Source: Mytilus edulis (Eukaryota > Mollusca > Bivalvia > Mytilida > Mytilidae). From it: a DNA stretch of 64,000 nt. Under the pieces are notes generated by a model, which was not told where the DNA came from, made no database searches, and saw only the letters and a program-made list of their open reading frames with translations. The stretch lies in the NCBI RefSeq assembly GCF_963676685.1, contig NC_092357.1, positions 17,349,607-17,413,606 on the forward strand, written 5' to 3'. A program made the position numbers and the translations under genes. Positions within the stretch are counted from its first letter, which is position 1; each line of letters opens with the position of its first letter. This document shows, one piece after another, positions 1 to 11,255 of this stretch.

Positions 1-299
1 TAACTAGTCCATCCTTTATGAATGGCGAAGGGGAAAATATTATCCATGGCACCCTTTTCAACAACTCTTTTGTGAGGCCTCTTAATCTTATCAGGAGCTT
101 GTACATTATAGATGTAGGTAACAATACCACAATCTTTGTAAATTTGGAAAATAAGCTCTCCGATTGTGAGTAAACATGTATATGCGGCCATAAATACGTC
201 ATTCTAAAGATGTTTAACAACTTTGGTGATTTTATTTTGTTTTAATCAATCTATCCAAAACTCTACATCGAATATATGGATTGAGGACTCATCTTTGTC
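1..299. other. No recognisable feature
   Basis: I see no open frame, tandem structure or known repeat motif in this stretch. Confidence 0.4.
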
Positions 300-960
300 A
301 TTTTCGCCATATTGATTTTTTACCGGAAGTGTTAATTTTATATTGAAACATATGCAGCTGAATAGAATTAGTGGTTTTGAGGATGACTTAAAGCCAAAAG
401 TTTAATGACAACCCCAAAAAATCATTTTATTTACAGTTTGAAAAAAGTTGAATATAAAAATGAAAAATTATCAATATTTATATGTCCGCCATATTGGATA
501 TTACCGGAAGTAAGGGTTTTAAAGACACATGTCTTATACATTGTATCCATGAGAAGCACCAAAGAAAGATTCCTGCACAATATAATGATAGTAGCAATAC
601 TTTAAAACATATTTCAATTATCCTCCCTAAAAATAAGCTTATTGTAGTACTATATCCGCCATGTTTGATTTTACCGGAAGTAGGGTTTTTGAAGACATCT
701 TATCTACATCATATATCCAAAGGTGGTACAAAACAAAGGTTTGTACCAAGTATGATGATAGTAGCATGTTAATAACACCTTTTCACATACTAGCCTTCGA
801 TATTGGGTTAATTTAAGTATGATGTCCGCCATTTTGGATTTTACCGGAAGTGAGGCATTTTTTTCAAATGCCTCCCTATCTGAAATGAAAGAGAAATAGT
901 TGAGGAAGGTCTATGCCAAATTTCATGCTTGTAGTAGGATGTGCACAATTTTTCACAAAG
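300..960. repeat. Four ~170-bp diverged tandem repeats with conserved YY1-like/ETS-like core
   Basis: Four copies are recognisable by a shared core at about 304-330, 485-511, 655-681 and 825-851. Spacing between cores is 181, 170 and 170 bp. Each core reads CGCCATNTT or CCGCCATNTTGG or close to it, then 8-10 bases, then ACCGGAAGT. Sequence between the cores is much more diverged (short shared words such as atgatagtagca after copies 2 and 3). Two overlapping short open frames at 405-772 are by-products of the repeat and have no protein-like features. Confidence 0.7.
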
Positions 961-1099
961 CCGCCGTACAATATGTTTTCTTTCGATTTCTCTTTTCAAT
1001 ATCACAAAAATTAAAGAAAAGAGTGTATCATGGATTATTTTGATTGCTGAAACAATCTATTAATCCTACAATTTCAGACCATCTTATGAGTTAAAAGGA

Positions 1100-1566
1100 A
1101 GCAGTGCACATAAAGATTGACTGTTCCTTTGGTGAATTGCGATTTACATTATTATTGTTTAAATATATTTCTCCTTTGACACTTTGTTTTACATTGAACC
1201 TGCTCCTCTTATCAAAAATTTTGTCTCCGTTAATTAGCTCCTTTAATTGTTTATTGTTATATGTTCCTCCATTTTTTTCATATTTGAGTATCAGCGTTAA
1301 TTGTTATAGAAAACTTGATATCCACTAAATCCTCGTGCTTTATGCTTTATTTGTCCCTATAAATAAGAATGGAAAATTGATTTGATTAACTATAGAATTG
1401 AACTGGAATATGTGAACTGTAACTGTATGTATGATGTATGATAAATGATATAATAAATGTTAAAATACTGATGTGTTTTTCATTATAAAATGTGGAATTA
1501 GTGGTGAACCTCTTAAAAAAGACAAACAAAAAAATACAGTGTTCGTTAACAATTACCTACGCAACA
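1100..1566 (+). mobile_element. Probable 5' LTR of a BEL/Pao retrotransposon
   Basis: This stretch lies directly before a primer-binding site and a BEL-type gag. It holds a TATA-like CCCTATAAATAAG at about 1355-1367 and an AATAAA-type signal near 1452, in the order expected for an LTR promoter and poly(A) signal. The 3' boundary is set at the ACA of 1564-1566, just before the PBS. The 5' boundary is a guess, because no second LTR copy is present in the window to align against. Confidence 0.5.
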
Positions 1567-1571
1567 TTGTT

Positions 1572-1589
1572 TGGTGCCGGAACCCGGGA
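1572..1589 (+). other. Retrotransposon primer-binding site
   Basis: The sequence TGGTGCCGGAACCCGGGA is of the TGGTGCCGAAACCCGGGA type found after the 5' LTR of many BEL/Pao and other LTR elements, where the 3' end of a host tRNA primes minus-strand DNA synthesis. It sits 5 bases after the presumed LTR end and about 40 bases before the gag start. Confidence 0.75.
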
Positions 1590-1628
1590 ATTGAATAAAT
1601 TGAATAAATAAAGTGAACGAGTTATACG

Positions 1629-2930
1629 ATGAAAATTTCAAGAATAAGTCCCTTAAAAGATGTGAGAACAAGATACAGGAATATTCTCTTGGCAGATATT
1701 CAAACATTTTGTCCAATCAAGTTAACCAAACAGAAAAACAGCAATATTTGCTTAAAGCTTCAAAGTGTGCCGAAAAATAAAAATGTTTGTAGAAAAAGTG
1801 GAATTCCAAAGTGTTCAAGTGACTATGGAAGAACAAAGTCATTATATAGATAATGTGATGAAGAGGATTGTAATCTGTGTTCTACCTCTATTGATTATTA
1901 TCTGGATTTAAACCAATTCAAAGAGAGGTTAGTAGAATTTATGAAGAAAGAATTTCAAATGAAGAAATGTAACAGAAAGTGCTATTCCTAGCGATATTTA
2001 TTGTGATCTTTGAAGAGAAATGAAAGACATAGTAAGGTTATAAATTTAACATAAAGAAAAAGATTATGCCAAAACAAGACGAAGAAACAACTTTCGTTAA
2101 GTGACCGAAATTGGATTTCATATCATTTTCTGCTGACAAAGCTATGTATATTGAGTTTTGGGACTCGTTCGAATCATCAATTCACAAAAATAAACATCCA
2201 TCAAATATGAAAATTTTAATTACTATAGAAGCAAACTGCAAGGACAAGCCAAGCTTGCAGTAGCTGGATTAACACTGTCAAACGATAAATATGATCTGGC
2301 TGTCGATATTTTGAGAGAAAGATTTGGAAACAAACAAAATGTTATTAATTTACACTACAACCAAATGATTCATCTGCCTTCTGCTACGCATATAACAACA
2401 AACCTCAGAGATTTTCTTGATAAAGTAAAAATACACCTTTTAGGAAGAGTTAAAACAAAATGTGAATCAGGATGTGTTTATTTCAGTTGTAAATTCAAAA
2501 CTTCCCGAAGAAGTGATGCTGCAGTTAGAAATACAAAAGGGCTCCATAGAAAAATGGACGATTTTCAGTTAATGTGACAAGTTGATTGAGTACGTCATGG
2601 CGAGAATAAAATCAGGAATACCAGATACCCAAAAGGATAGCAAACAACACACACAGAATGTGAATAATGGAGATTCAAACACTTGGCGTAGTAAACCATT
2701 TAAGAAGAACGGAAATTATTCCAAACCTGCGTAAAGTTCGGCAGAAGCTTTAGTAATTGCAGCAATGACAATTTGGGACGTCATTTTTTGACAAATGTCG
2801 AAATTGTGATGAGAAACATTGGAGTTGTGTGTGTCATAAGTACAAAATTATTGATCAAATGGAACTGTTTTAAGTTTTAAGAGAAGGTCATAACGGACAA
2901 TAAACGGGGCAAATTGTGTATTTACTGCAA
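1629..2930 (+). pseudogene. BEL/Pao gag pseudogene (DUF1759-type)
   Basis: This is a frameshifted gag of a BEL/Pao LTR retrotransposon, whose product would form the particle that packages element RNA. The start ATG at 1629 opens a 74-codon frame with the N-terminal pattern LKDVRTRYRNILLADIQ. At about 2110-2210 a second segment reads KLDFISF..FWDSFESSIH, the beginning of the DUF1759 region. After a frameshift near 2235 it continues as KLQGQAKLAVAGL and LAVDILRERFG, the typical middle of that domain (open frame 2311-2577). Around 2780-2900 a decayed CxxC..HW..C..KY zinc-knuckle-like segment followed by LREGHNG can be made out. Nothing like protease or pol follows, so the element is truncated near 2930. 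Stops and frameshifts make it non-functional. Family assignment rests on recognised DUF1759 motifs; I am fairly sure of it. Confidence 0.8.
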
Positions 2931-3199
2931 TATTTAGGCTTAAAATACTTTAGCTGTACATGCTGTATTTTGGAAGTTTCGGTCCTCAATGCTTTTCAAC
3001 TTGAAGTTTATACTTGATTTTATATTTTTAACCTCTTTTTTTAATTCTAGCGTTCCTGATGAGTCTTTTCATGATGAATTGCGTGACTTGCGCAAAAAAC
3101 AATTTCAATCCTGATATCTATGATGAGTCTATGTCTAAACGTCAACTTGATTTACGTTTTTTTAATCAGTAACACATTGTTATATATGAATAACAAGAT

Positions 3200-3485
3200 C
3201 TTAAATAGTTGTCAATAAGACAGATATCCATCGGAGTAATATTTACATGGAAGTAGGCAATTATAGGCAAGGCAACAATCTTTAACTATGAAAAAACGTA
3301 TACCATATAGTCGTCAATAAAGGGCCTAGAAAAATATGAAACAATTCAACCGAGAAAACTAACTGCCTAATTCATATCAAATGATGAATCACAAATTATC
3401 GAAAAACAAATATTTCAGATACATGAAATACAATTCAATCGCAATCAATGTTTTGCAGGTTCTTGACTTGGGACAGCATTAAAAT
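3200..3485 (-). repeat. Decayed copy of retroelement tail T1
   Basis: Read on the minus strand it follows the 3'-tail sequence seen at 11,960-12,278: a copy of the CCCAAGTCAGGA word near 3462-3475, then the segment with the CCCTTTATAG-like word near 3320. It is heavily diverged. Confidence 0.45.
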
Positions 3486-3619
3486 AACTACATAACTTGA
3501 ATTCGAAATTACGAATTTAAAAGATCATGATAGTTGAATCCAATCGTAATCACTAATTTTGGAATTTGTTATCATTGATTTTATTCGTGATAGCGAATCT
3601 ACAGATTAAGTTAAAACAG

Positions 3620-3965
3620 AGGGGGAAAGATACAAGAGGAACAGTTAAACCTCGTAAATAAACATTAAAGGCGCGGCATCAGTTATGTCAGCACTAGAAT
3701 CTCATGTAACGCATGTATTTTACGGCATGTAAATTTACGAAATTACACGGTCAGGAAAAGAACGACAATTGCAAACATTACAGTTCCTGTTACTGAAATA
3801 ACCCCTAGTTTTTGGTGGGGTTCGTGTCTCTCAGTCTTTAGTTTTCTACGTTTGTTCTTGTGTACTATAAATCATTTTTAGCCATGGCGTTGTCAGTTTA
3901 TTATTGACTAATGAGTTTGACTGTTCCTCTGGTATCTTTTGGTCCTCTTTTAAAGACCAGACGAC
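3620..3965. repeat. Two fragments of retroelement tail T2
   Basis: About 3795-3965 (+) carries the T2 words TTTTTGGTGGGGTTCGTG, AGCCATGGCGTTGTCAGT and GAGTTTGACTGTTCC. About 3620-3700 is a shorter, more decayed minus-strand piece starting from the opposite end of T2. The two face each other. Confidence 0.6.
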
Positions 3966-4744
3966 TACTAGTATTTTAAGATCTATATCGTGTAAACTTG
4001 TCGCAAGTGAGTTGCGAAATCGACAAATAGTATCGGTAAATCCATTGATGAATATGACCGTCTGCAACTTATGTAATGTCGTGATCATTCGGTTTATTTT
4101 ATAAATCTGTTTGAGCAGTTTGTATGTAAAGCGCAAATGTCTACTTATGAAGTCAGTATATTATAAGCATGCACAATCTTGACATGTTTAAGATATGTAA
4201 ACGTCAAACGATGGTGGGGAAATTTTACGATTACATTTTGTGGTCACCGTACTATATGTTATTGCTTTGATTTTTTCACCTATAGAATACGGTTGGTTAC
4301 CAAAAAAAAACCAATGTTATATTTGGGATGACGATGCCACATGACGTGACTCGTTCTGCTCTATCATTTGGCAGCAAACTTTCAAAAACTTCAGAAAACA
4401 ATATTTCAATTTCAGGTAACGCAGCACATTTCACTTACTTGTATGTTTTATAAGAGGAAGTAAATGAGCTTTTATCAATTCTATATGATTAGGCATAAGC
4501 CCTCGTACCTGGCTGGAATACTTGGCAATGTCACCGTTAGTATTGCCAACGTAGATACAAATATCCTTTCTTAGGGAGGGATACATTATACTTAGTAAAG
4601 GACTAATTTGATTCAAACAAAAAATTTCTGAAACTGACATTATCAAGATGCTTGCTTTCTTGATTAACAACATTTTTGTTACGTTCGAAGGACGTGTTTA
4701 TAACAGACTATCGGCATTCCAATTGGAACCAATCGTGCCCCTCT

Positions 4745-5130
4745 TTTTTCAGACTTGTCTCTTTATAAGTATAATACTGATTCCATACAGAAACTTCATA
4801 ACAATAGGAAGTTAGTAATAACCTTTAACTGTACTTTCTGCTATAGAGATGATGATCTCCCACTAAGTAATTCAAAATTTGATGACTATGTTGAAGACAT
4901 CTATATAATAGAACTGGAAAATAACAAATACGACAGATACAGTTAAGGTGGCCTCATATATTGAGTTACATCTAGAAATTGACAATGAGGGTCGGTTGAA
5001 AACAAAACATTACGACAAAAGAGATGATTTCAGCTTTGCAATTGTGAATTTCATTTTCTAAGTAGCAACATTCGAGTAGCACAACCATACGGAGTATATA
5101 TCTTCCAACAGACGTGCGAGCATAAACAAC
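4745..5130 (+). pseudogene. Reverse transcriptase fragment (Y-x-DD retroelement)
   Basis: The open frame 4755-4946 encodes FNCTFCYRDDDLPLSNSKF, which aligns in my reading with the palm motif of an RT abundant in mussel genomes (consensus around FRYIDDVLSLN). The second position of the catalytic motif is R here, so it is YRDD. After a stop near 4944 the homology resumes at about 4960-5100 with YIELHLEIDNEGRLKTK and YDKRDDFSF, the region after the palm (thumb side). Stops and a frameshift show that it is dead. The FLDL/YDKRDDF block followed by a PSYGVYISQ-like block resembles the post-palm part of Penelope-like RTs, but I cannot settle the class without an alignment. Confidence 0.6.
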
Positions 5131-5767
5131 TGCATTGATATTAAACATTTTTGCAAGTATTTCAAGACAATCATCATGACTAAGGAAGTAACTTTCAGAA
5201 CATTTAGTCTAGTTGCTAGCCACTTAAAAAAACGTCACTGGATGTGTGTTTCGACAAGAATTGTGTCTTTAATAATGGTCCAATAAAGTTAATCTTCTAT
5301 TGAAATATATCTTATTTATTGAAAAGGCGTTGTTTAAAAGTTGTATTTTTAAAATGCAAACTTATGTTTTGATTTACTACACATTTATATGTACATTATT
5401 AAAGAAGGACATGTTTATCTGTAAAATTAATAGATGGCAGTTTTACCGTCACGCACATAATACCATAGTCGTTTTCTATTGTGTCGTCATTTAAAAGAAT
5501 AATAACTGTTTTTTTAATCTTTTTGTCGAATATTAAACTATTTATATCCACAAGTACATGGGTATCATATGAATACAATCATTTGTATATCGATGGGTTG
5601 TCATGCACTGGTGTTATAACTAAGCAAAAAGGACACATGCTAGACATTTACTAAGTGTGATTTTCTAATGTTAGTATTATTTTCTTAACATTATGTAAAT
5701 TAATAATGGTAAAATGTCAACAACTGTTTCAAAATAAAATGTGTATCTCCGATACAAAAAACCTATG

Positions 5768-6325
5768 TTGAAAACAAAACATTACGACAAAAGAGATGAT
5801 TTCAGCTTTGCAATTGTGAATTTCATTTTCTACGTAGCAACATTCGAGTAGCACCACCATACTGGGTATATATTTCCCAATTGATACGATATTCCTGTAC
5901 TTGTATTTCTTATCATGATTTTCCTGCTAGAGGGTTGATGTTCACAAGGAATCTATTAAACCTAGAGTTTTAAATGACTTCATCCCTTCGTAATTTTGTT
6001 CATGACGCCATCACAAGTTGGTTGACCGTTATGGGATAACCGTTTCGCAGATGGAATCGGATATGTTTCTTACGTTATAACTACAATCCTTTTCCATTTC
6101 ACGAATGTGACACACCGAACTAGACTATCTACCGGATGTTTTATAACATGAGCACCACAACGGGTGCCACATGTGGAGCACCTGAGATCACCCTCAGTGT
6201 TTTGGCGGGTTTCGTGTGCTTTGTTTGTCTGTTTGTCTTTTTTCATTTTTAGCTATGACGTTGTCGGTTTGTTTTCGATTTTGTGAGTTTGACTGTTCCT
6301 CTGGTACCCGCCTTTTAAACGCCAA
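5768..6325 (+). mobile_element. Second RT fragment with T2 3' tail
   Basis: 5768-5874 is an almost exact duplicate of 4996-5102 (YDKRDDFSF segment). Further on, about 6005-6075 encodes HHKLVDRYGITVSQMESDM, the C-terminal block of the same RT-bearing element. From about 6160 the non-coding T2 tail follows (GGTGCCACATGTGGAGCA, then a TTTTGGCGGGTTTCGTG word, and GAGTTTGACTGTTCC at 6286-6300). The coding part is broken by stops. This copy shows that T2 is the 3' untranslated end of this RT element. Confidence 0.6.
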
Positions 6326-6410
6326 CAAATCATTCCAAGTTGAAGTCATACTTCTTAGATGAATGTTGTTGATAGTGTTGTTTAATCATAGGCTACAATA
6401 TTTCATTCAT

Positions 6411-6703
6411 AGATATAGGAAGATGTGGTCTGAGTGCCAATGAGACAACTCTCCATCTAAATAACAACTTAAAAAAAGTAAACCATTATAAGTCAATGTA
6501 CGGCTTTCAACACGTAGCCTTGGCTCACACCGAACAACAAGCTATAAAGGGTCCCAAAATTGTAAAACCATTCAAACGGGAAAACCAACGGTCTAATCTA
6601 TTTTAAAAAAACGAGAAACGAGAAACACGTATAAATTACATAAACAAACAACAATTACTGTACAGGTGCAAATATTTGCAGCGGGATTAAACGTTTTAAT
6701 GGT
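6411..6703 (-). repeat. Copy of retroelement tail T1
   Basis: This is the reverse complement of 11,960-12,278 over its whole length: AGATATAGGAAGATGTGG at the left end, TGCCAATGAGACAACTCTCC, and GCAGCGGGATTAAACG at the right end. It has no coding part, so it is a solo tail, or a short element that shares the tail. Confidence 0.75.
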
Positions 6704-7780
6704 ACCAAACCTTCACTCAATAAAAAAACGTAAATTAATAGATGTCGATTATTTTTCATGCATTGTAAATACAATTATGAAATTGAATTGAAAAGTACTT
6801 TATTAAATGCTAAATATGCTACAAAAACTCTTTAAGTAATGATAAATTTTTTATAACTTTACTTCAAATTGTACAATTAATATGATTAAGGTCAACTATC
6901 AATTTATAGAATAACAGACATCAGATAACGGATATTATTATAGAATGCATATACATTAATGAAATATGTATATATAGAAAGATACAAGATCAATCTTTTA
7001 AATGAAGGCTATATTTTTGTTATGCAATCATTATATAGTTAATTATTATGAAATTAATGGCAACATCTTGGTTAGTTCATATGATGAATTAAGTTCTTTC
7101 ATCTCTATAAATATACAGGAAATCTAACCGAAATTTTAATCAACACAGCAGGAGCTACACAATGATGTTTCAAATTATCGCCATTGTATTCCATTATTTC
7201 ATAAATACATATTAGTGTAAACATCCTTACCACAAAAAGTAGATAATGTTTGATTATGTGTAAAATTTGATCTATACATTCTATCCAAAATATGAGACAC
7301 TTTTATGTAGGTAATGAATCTAGGAACAACATATAATAAAATCAGCCCTCTCGGGGTAACCCTGAGCAATTTGAGAAAAAAAGTTCTCCTCACTATTGAA
7401 ATATCTGTTCTCGGCAAATGATTAGTCGACATTTGATTATGACGTCAAAATGTTTTGTTTGCTTCTTAATTTTCCTGTTGTGACGTGTTGCAAGCAGTTA
7501 ACCAAAAATTAAGTGACAAGCGCTCCAAAAAGTCAAATATAAAACACTCACCAATGATTCATAGTGAATGAAAACCTATATTAGTCGCTGAAACTTGTGG
7601 TGATAGGTGTCCTGCTATTTTATCGACCGCGTTTGTTAGTTACAATGCAAAATGCTATACATGTAATAAACAACACGTTGATTATACAGGTACGCATCAT
7701 GTTTCCATGCGTTAGACTATCCTCCTTCACTTGTTGGTGAGTTATAAGTTTATGCAAATTGATTTCATCTTTCTTTACAG
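6704..7780. other. No recognisable gene; AT-rich
   Basis: The stretch is mostly AT-rich. A short open frame on the minus strand at 7199-7432 shows nothing I recognise. A CAG/GTACGC pair at 7687-7695 could be the splice donor of a 5' untranslated exon preceding the exon at 7781, but nothing else supports it. Confidence 0.35.
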
Positions 7781-7824
7781 ATTTTACAATGGACTTCTAT
7801 ACCATAAAAAGAGAGCCGGACAGA
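7781..7824 (+). CDS. Candidate first coding exon (12 codons)
   Basis: The sequence TTCTTTACAG at 7771-7780 is a good splice acceptor. It is followed by 8 bases of leader and an ATG at 7789, with A at -3 and G at +4, a good Kozak context. The frame reads MDFYTIKREPDR and runs exactly into a donor GTAAGA at 7825. The exon ends in phase 0. The ankyrin exon at 14,276 begins in phase 0 on the same strand, so the two could be consecutive exons of one gene separated by a 6.4-kb intron filled with retroelements. The peptide is too short to identify by family. Chance occurrence of this short arrangement is possible, so confidence is moderate. Confidence 0.4.
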
Positions 7825-8355
7825 GTAAGATAACTATATGTCTTGTTGTAATAGAATGTAATTGATAGTTGAATAAATATAATGTTACTGCCTATAAAAT
7901 GCAATTAGTTTGGTAGACACAGTGGTGGCATGTTTCTTAAAAAAAAGTTTAATCAAAGTTATTTGTAAGTATTAACAATTAGTGTTTCCAACGTGATGAT
8001 CTGTATTGATTTTATTCAGAAACACTAAAACTAACAATGACAAAGAATGGATATATAACGAGTTGCTTACGAAATTATCAAATAACTGAATTATTCCTTA
8101 AAATATCATCCTAAGATAAACACTTAAAGATTAATTTGGTATCTTACTCATGTTACTGTCTTAGTGATGTTTAACCTCATGAGTGTCGTGCGAAATTATT
8201 TTTTATCAAATATTGTTGGGCATGGTTGTGACTTGTTCGAAATACGAAATTATGGTGATGATTGTGAGTTACAACAATGCTACACAAGTGTGTCAAGAAG
8301 CATTATATTGATGTGTTTTTAGAACTAGTAGATAAAAGAAGATGTGATATAAATG

Positions 8356-8725
8356 GGACGAAAGATACCAAAGGGACAGTCAAACTCATAAATCTAAAAC
8401 ATACTGACAACGCCATGGCTTAAAATGAAAAAGACAAACAGAAAAACAATAGTACACATGACACAACATAGAAAACTAAAGAATAAACAACACGAACCCC
8501 AATGATTAATGAGACAACTCTCCATCGATGTCACAATTTGTAAAAGTAAACCATCAAAGGTCAAAGTACGGTCTTCAACACGGAGCCTTGAATCACACCG
8601 AACAGCCAGCTATAAAGGGCCCCAAAATGACAAGTGTAAAATCATTTATACTGGGAAACTAACAGTATAATCTATTTAAAAAGAAAAGAGAAAGGAGAAA
8701 CACGTTTGAACCATATAAAAAACTT
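8356..8725 (-). repeat. T2 tail joined to T1 tail
   Basis: 8356-8500 is a minus-strand T2 copy (ACCAAAGGGACAGTCAAACT, GACAACGCCATGGCT, AACACGAACCCC). It is followed without a gap by a minus-strand T1 copy (TGAGACAACTCTCCAT from about 8509, CAGCTATAAAGGGCCCC near 8605). Confidence 0.7.
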
Positions 8726-9655
8726 CAACTCCTAGACACAGTGTATGTAAAGTGCGAATACCATTTTCCCTGTGTATGCCATACAATTCTTATGTAGAAT
8801 GATAAATAAACAGACGAAAATAATTTTTTAGAAAATGAAGAAAAATAGTTCAAATGTAGATTGTTAAAAAATTAATAATACAAGACAATGTTAGAGACGC
8901 GGAAGGATTTGTATAGCGCCTAGAGCCTTCCAGGCGTGAACTATAATACCGACATTGGTGAATATTTACTACTTTACACGAACAGATCGTGCAGGTGATT
9001 TAAAACTAGCAGGTACAATGAAGATGCAGAAAAATATTCATTTCAACACATTTTATAACTCCCTCATGCATCTCTTGGCTTTAGATGAATTTGACTATTT
9101 ATTTTATGTATTGTTGACATATAGCTCCTCAACGGTTTCGGTACTTATACATCTTCGGATTTAAAATGGTTGGCTTTGATAGTTTCTGATGAAGGTAAAT
9201 CCAAAAAAGGGCTTCGGATGCAAGAAATTATTAAACGTGCTGTTTTCAATTTTTAGTTTATATGATGCTTTCTTTATGCGAGTCATGCTTCCTGTCGAAC
9301 AATGATACTTTACTTTCATTTTTGGCTGTAGGGCGATTCATTAGCATTGTATATGCAGTTCATTTTCACTGTATGAGTTTTATTCATTTTCATCTATTAA
9401 AGTCTTAATTTAGCCGACTTGCTCAAATTATAGTTAACGTAAGTGCAGGATTTGATAATGCTTTCTTTGTGAAAGAAAGTTTGAGCTATTACTCAAATGA
9501 ATTTAATAGAAATAATATTTATTTCAAATGTATTCCATTAAATTCGTATATTTCGTCGGCATCTATTAGTATGGTTATATCAATCGAATTAATTGTTACT
9601 TCATCATTAAATACGTACATTTATGACTCAGATCGAAAGAGATGAGACTACAAAA
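8726..9655. other. No recognisable gene
   Basis: The region is AT-rich. The short frame at 8955-9164 has no supporting motif or splice context. Confidence 0.35.
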
Positions 9656-9659
9656 GATA

Positions 9660-10015
9660 AAAACTACTTTTGTGATATGTTGTTTTATAAATTTCTTCTG
9701 GTCCAATTTAAATTGGGCTTAATATGCTTAATCTAACCGTGAAGATTTTTGATTTTGGATCCGGTTTTTAATTGTCCTACATGGTCCAAAATTTGTCTGT
9801 AAGTTCTTTGGTAGCCTTAATCCAAACATGACTTGGGTTCAATTTTTATTAATTTTTGGTCCATTTTTCAAGTTTGTAGGATTCTATCTGTCTAGAAAAC
9901 AATTTTGATATTTGGGGTTCTCAGGCATGCTGAATCTAACCTTGTATTTAAATGTGGGATTTTTAGACAATTTATTCGAAATGTTCCACATTGCGGTCCA
10001 AAGAGCCCAACATTC
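9660..10015 (-). repeat. Decayed minisatellite, same family as 54.2-55.1 kb
   Basis: On the minus strand two to three diverged units share the words ATGCTNAATCTAACC (read +), TTTGGGGTTCT and GGTCCAAA with the ~125-bp tandem repeat at 54,230-55,080, which lies on the plus strand. Confidence 0.5.
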
Positions 10016-10249
10016 AATGATTTTTTTTTATTTCATCAGAAATGAATTATATCTTAGATGTTGTGTACATACTTAACCCCAACCGTGCAGGGTTTGACCT
10101 CTTTGGTAGAATCAAGCTGCACATTACGGGTCATTTTATTTAGTTTTTGTTTGTATCAAGGATGTTTAACATCACTTATATCAATACAACTTTATCAGTG
10201 CACACATCATATACCAGAGTCACACATCATGCTTGCGTCACACATTAGC

Positions 10250-10645
10250 GTATAGAACGCTGTACACAAGACGTACAGAGTGTCAAAGTCTGTATACGTT
10301 AGTTGAACATCAGTGGAACGCTAAGCAATCGTTAAACGCGCGTTGCATAAGTTTGAATTACATCGAAATGCAAAGGTATACGATTAGTGAACGTTAAAAC
10401 TCCAAGCCATTTTTATGCAGCTTTAAAATTTTCATCCAGCTCAAGGGTGTGTCAATCGTTTTACGCTACACGCACGCAATACATACGCTACACGCGAGTT
10501 CAAAACGCTACAGATAAGTTTGAGACACGTTTAGGGCGCGTTGTATACGCTTTTAGATCGTTCGACTTTAACTAAAACGTATGCGGGTGTGTTTGCTATA
10601 ATGGTTTATCGTCCCAGATACGACCTGGACGCGTATCAAATACGT
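10250..10645. other. CpG/ACGC-rich degenerate sequence, left of retroelement insertion
   Basis: Words such as ACGC, GCGT, TACGCT and AACGCGCGTT recur at irregular spacing, unlike the CpG-poor surroundings. The same composition resumes at about 12,285-12,560 on the other side of the retroelement, so the element appears to have inserted into it. Confidence 0.5.
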
Positions 10646-10654
10646 GCAAAATAC

Positions 10655-11255
10655 TTCAGAAATTTACCCAAACGAACTTACTTTAACTAAATCTAACATA
10701 AACAACAGCAGTTGTCCTTTTCTAGATTTAGACATTTCAATTTCAAACGGGAAACTTCACACTAAAATTTACGACAAAAGAGACGATTTTTCATTTCCTA
10801 TTGTTAATTTTCCTTTTTTAGACGGCGATGTGCCTTTGGCTCCATCATACGGTGTTTATATATCGCAAATCGTTCGGTTTGCCCGTGTGTGTTCTGATGT
10901 CATAGATTTTAACGAACGTAATCAATGCATCACTGGTAAATTGTTGTGTCAGGGATTTCGATACCATAAATTACTTAAAACTTTTACTAAATTCTTTCAT
11001 AGATACAAAGATTTGATTAGTAAATTTGGCCATACCTGTAGAAAGCTTATTAAAAATGGTATTTCACATCCTAAATTTTATGGTAATATTGTACTTAAAG
11101 CGAGGAAATCACTATGTGATCCTTGTAAACTCATCGAACCTTTAAACAAACTTATAAGTAAGGGTTATCGTACCAATATTGTAATAAGATCTCTGAATAT
11201 AGTTCATATTGGCACTAATATTGATAGTGTCATTAGCAAATTAAAACATAACTAA
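10655..11255 (+). pseudogene. Reverse transcriptase C-terminal region, open frame without stops
   Basis: The frame is open from 10,644 to the stop at 11,253-11,255 (about 200 codons). The homologous part starts at about 10,655 with IYPNELTLTK, continues with FLDLDISISNGKL, IYDKRDDFSFPIVNFPFL, APSYGVYISQIVRFARVC, and ends in RSLNIVHIGTNIDSVI and a final KLKHN. This is the part after the palm of an RT: the thumb and C-terminus. The catalytic Y-x-DD is missing because the copy is 5'-truncated. The GTG at 10,644 is not a credible start. Having no stops in 200 codons suggests a young copy or recent loss. By layout (FLDL block, then R-AR-C block) it resembles Penelope-like RTs; other non-LTR classes are not excluded. 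Confidence 0.65.

Noticed and set aside
482..772. ORFs at 405-772 as small genes
   Set aside because: They are the 170-bp repeats read through; equivalent frames do not persist between units.
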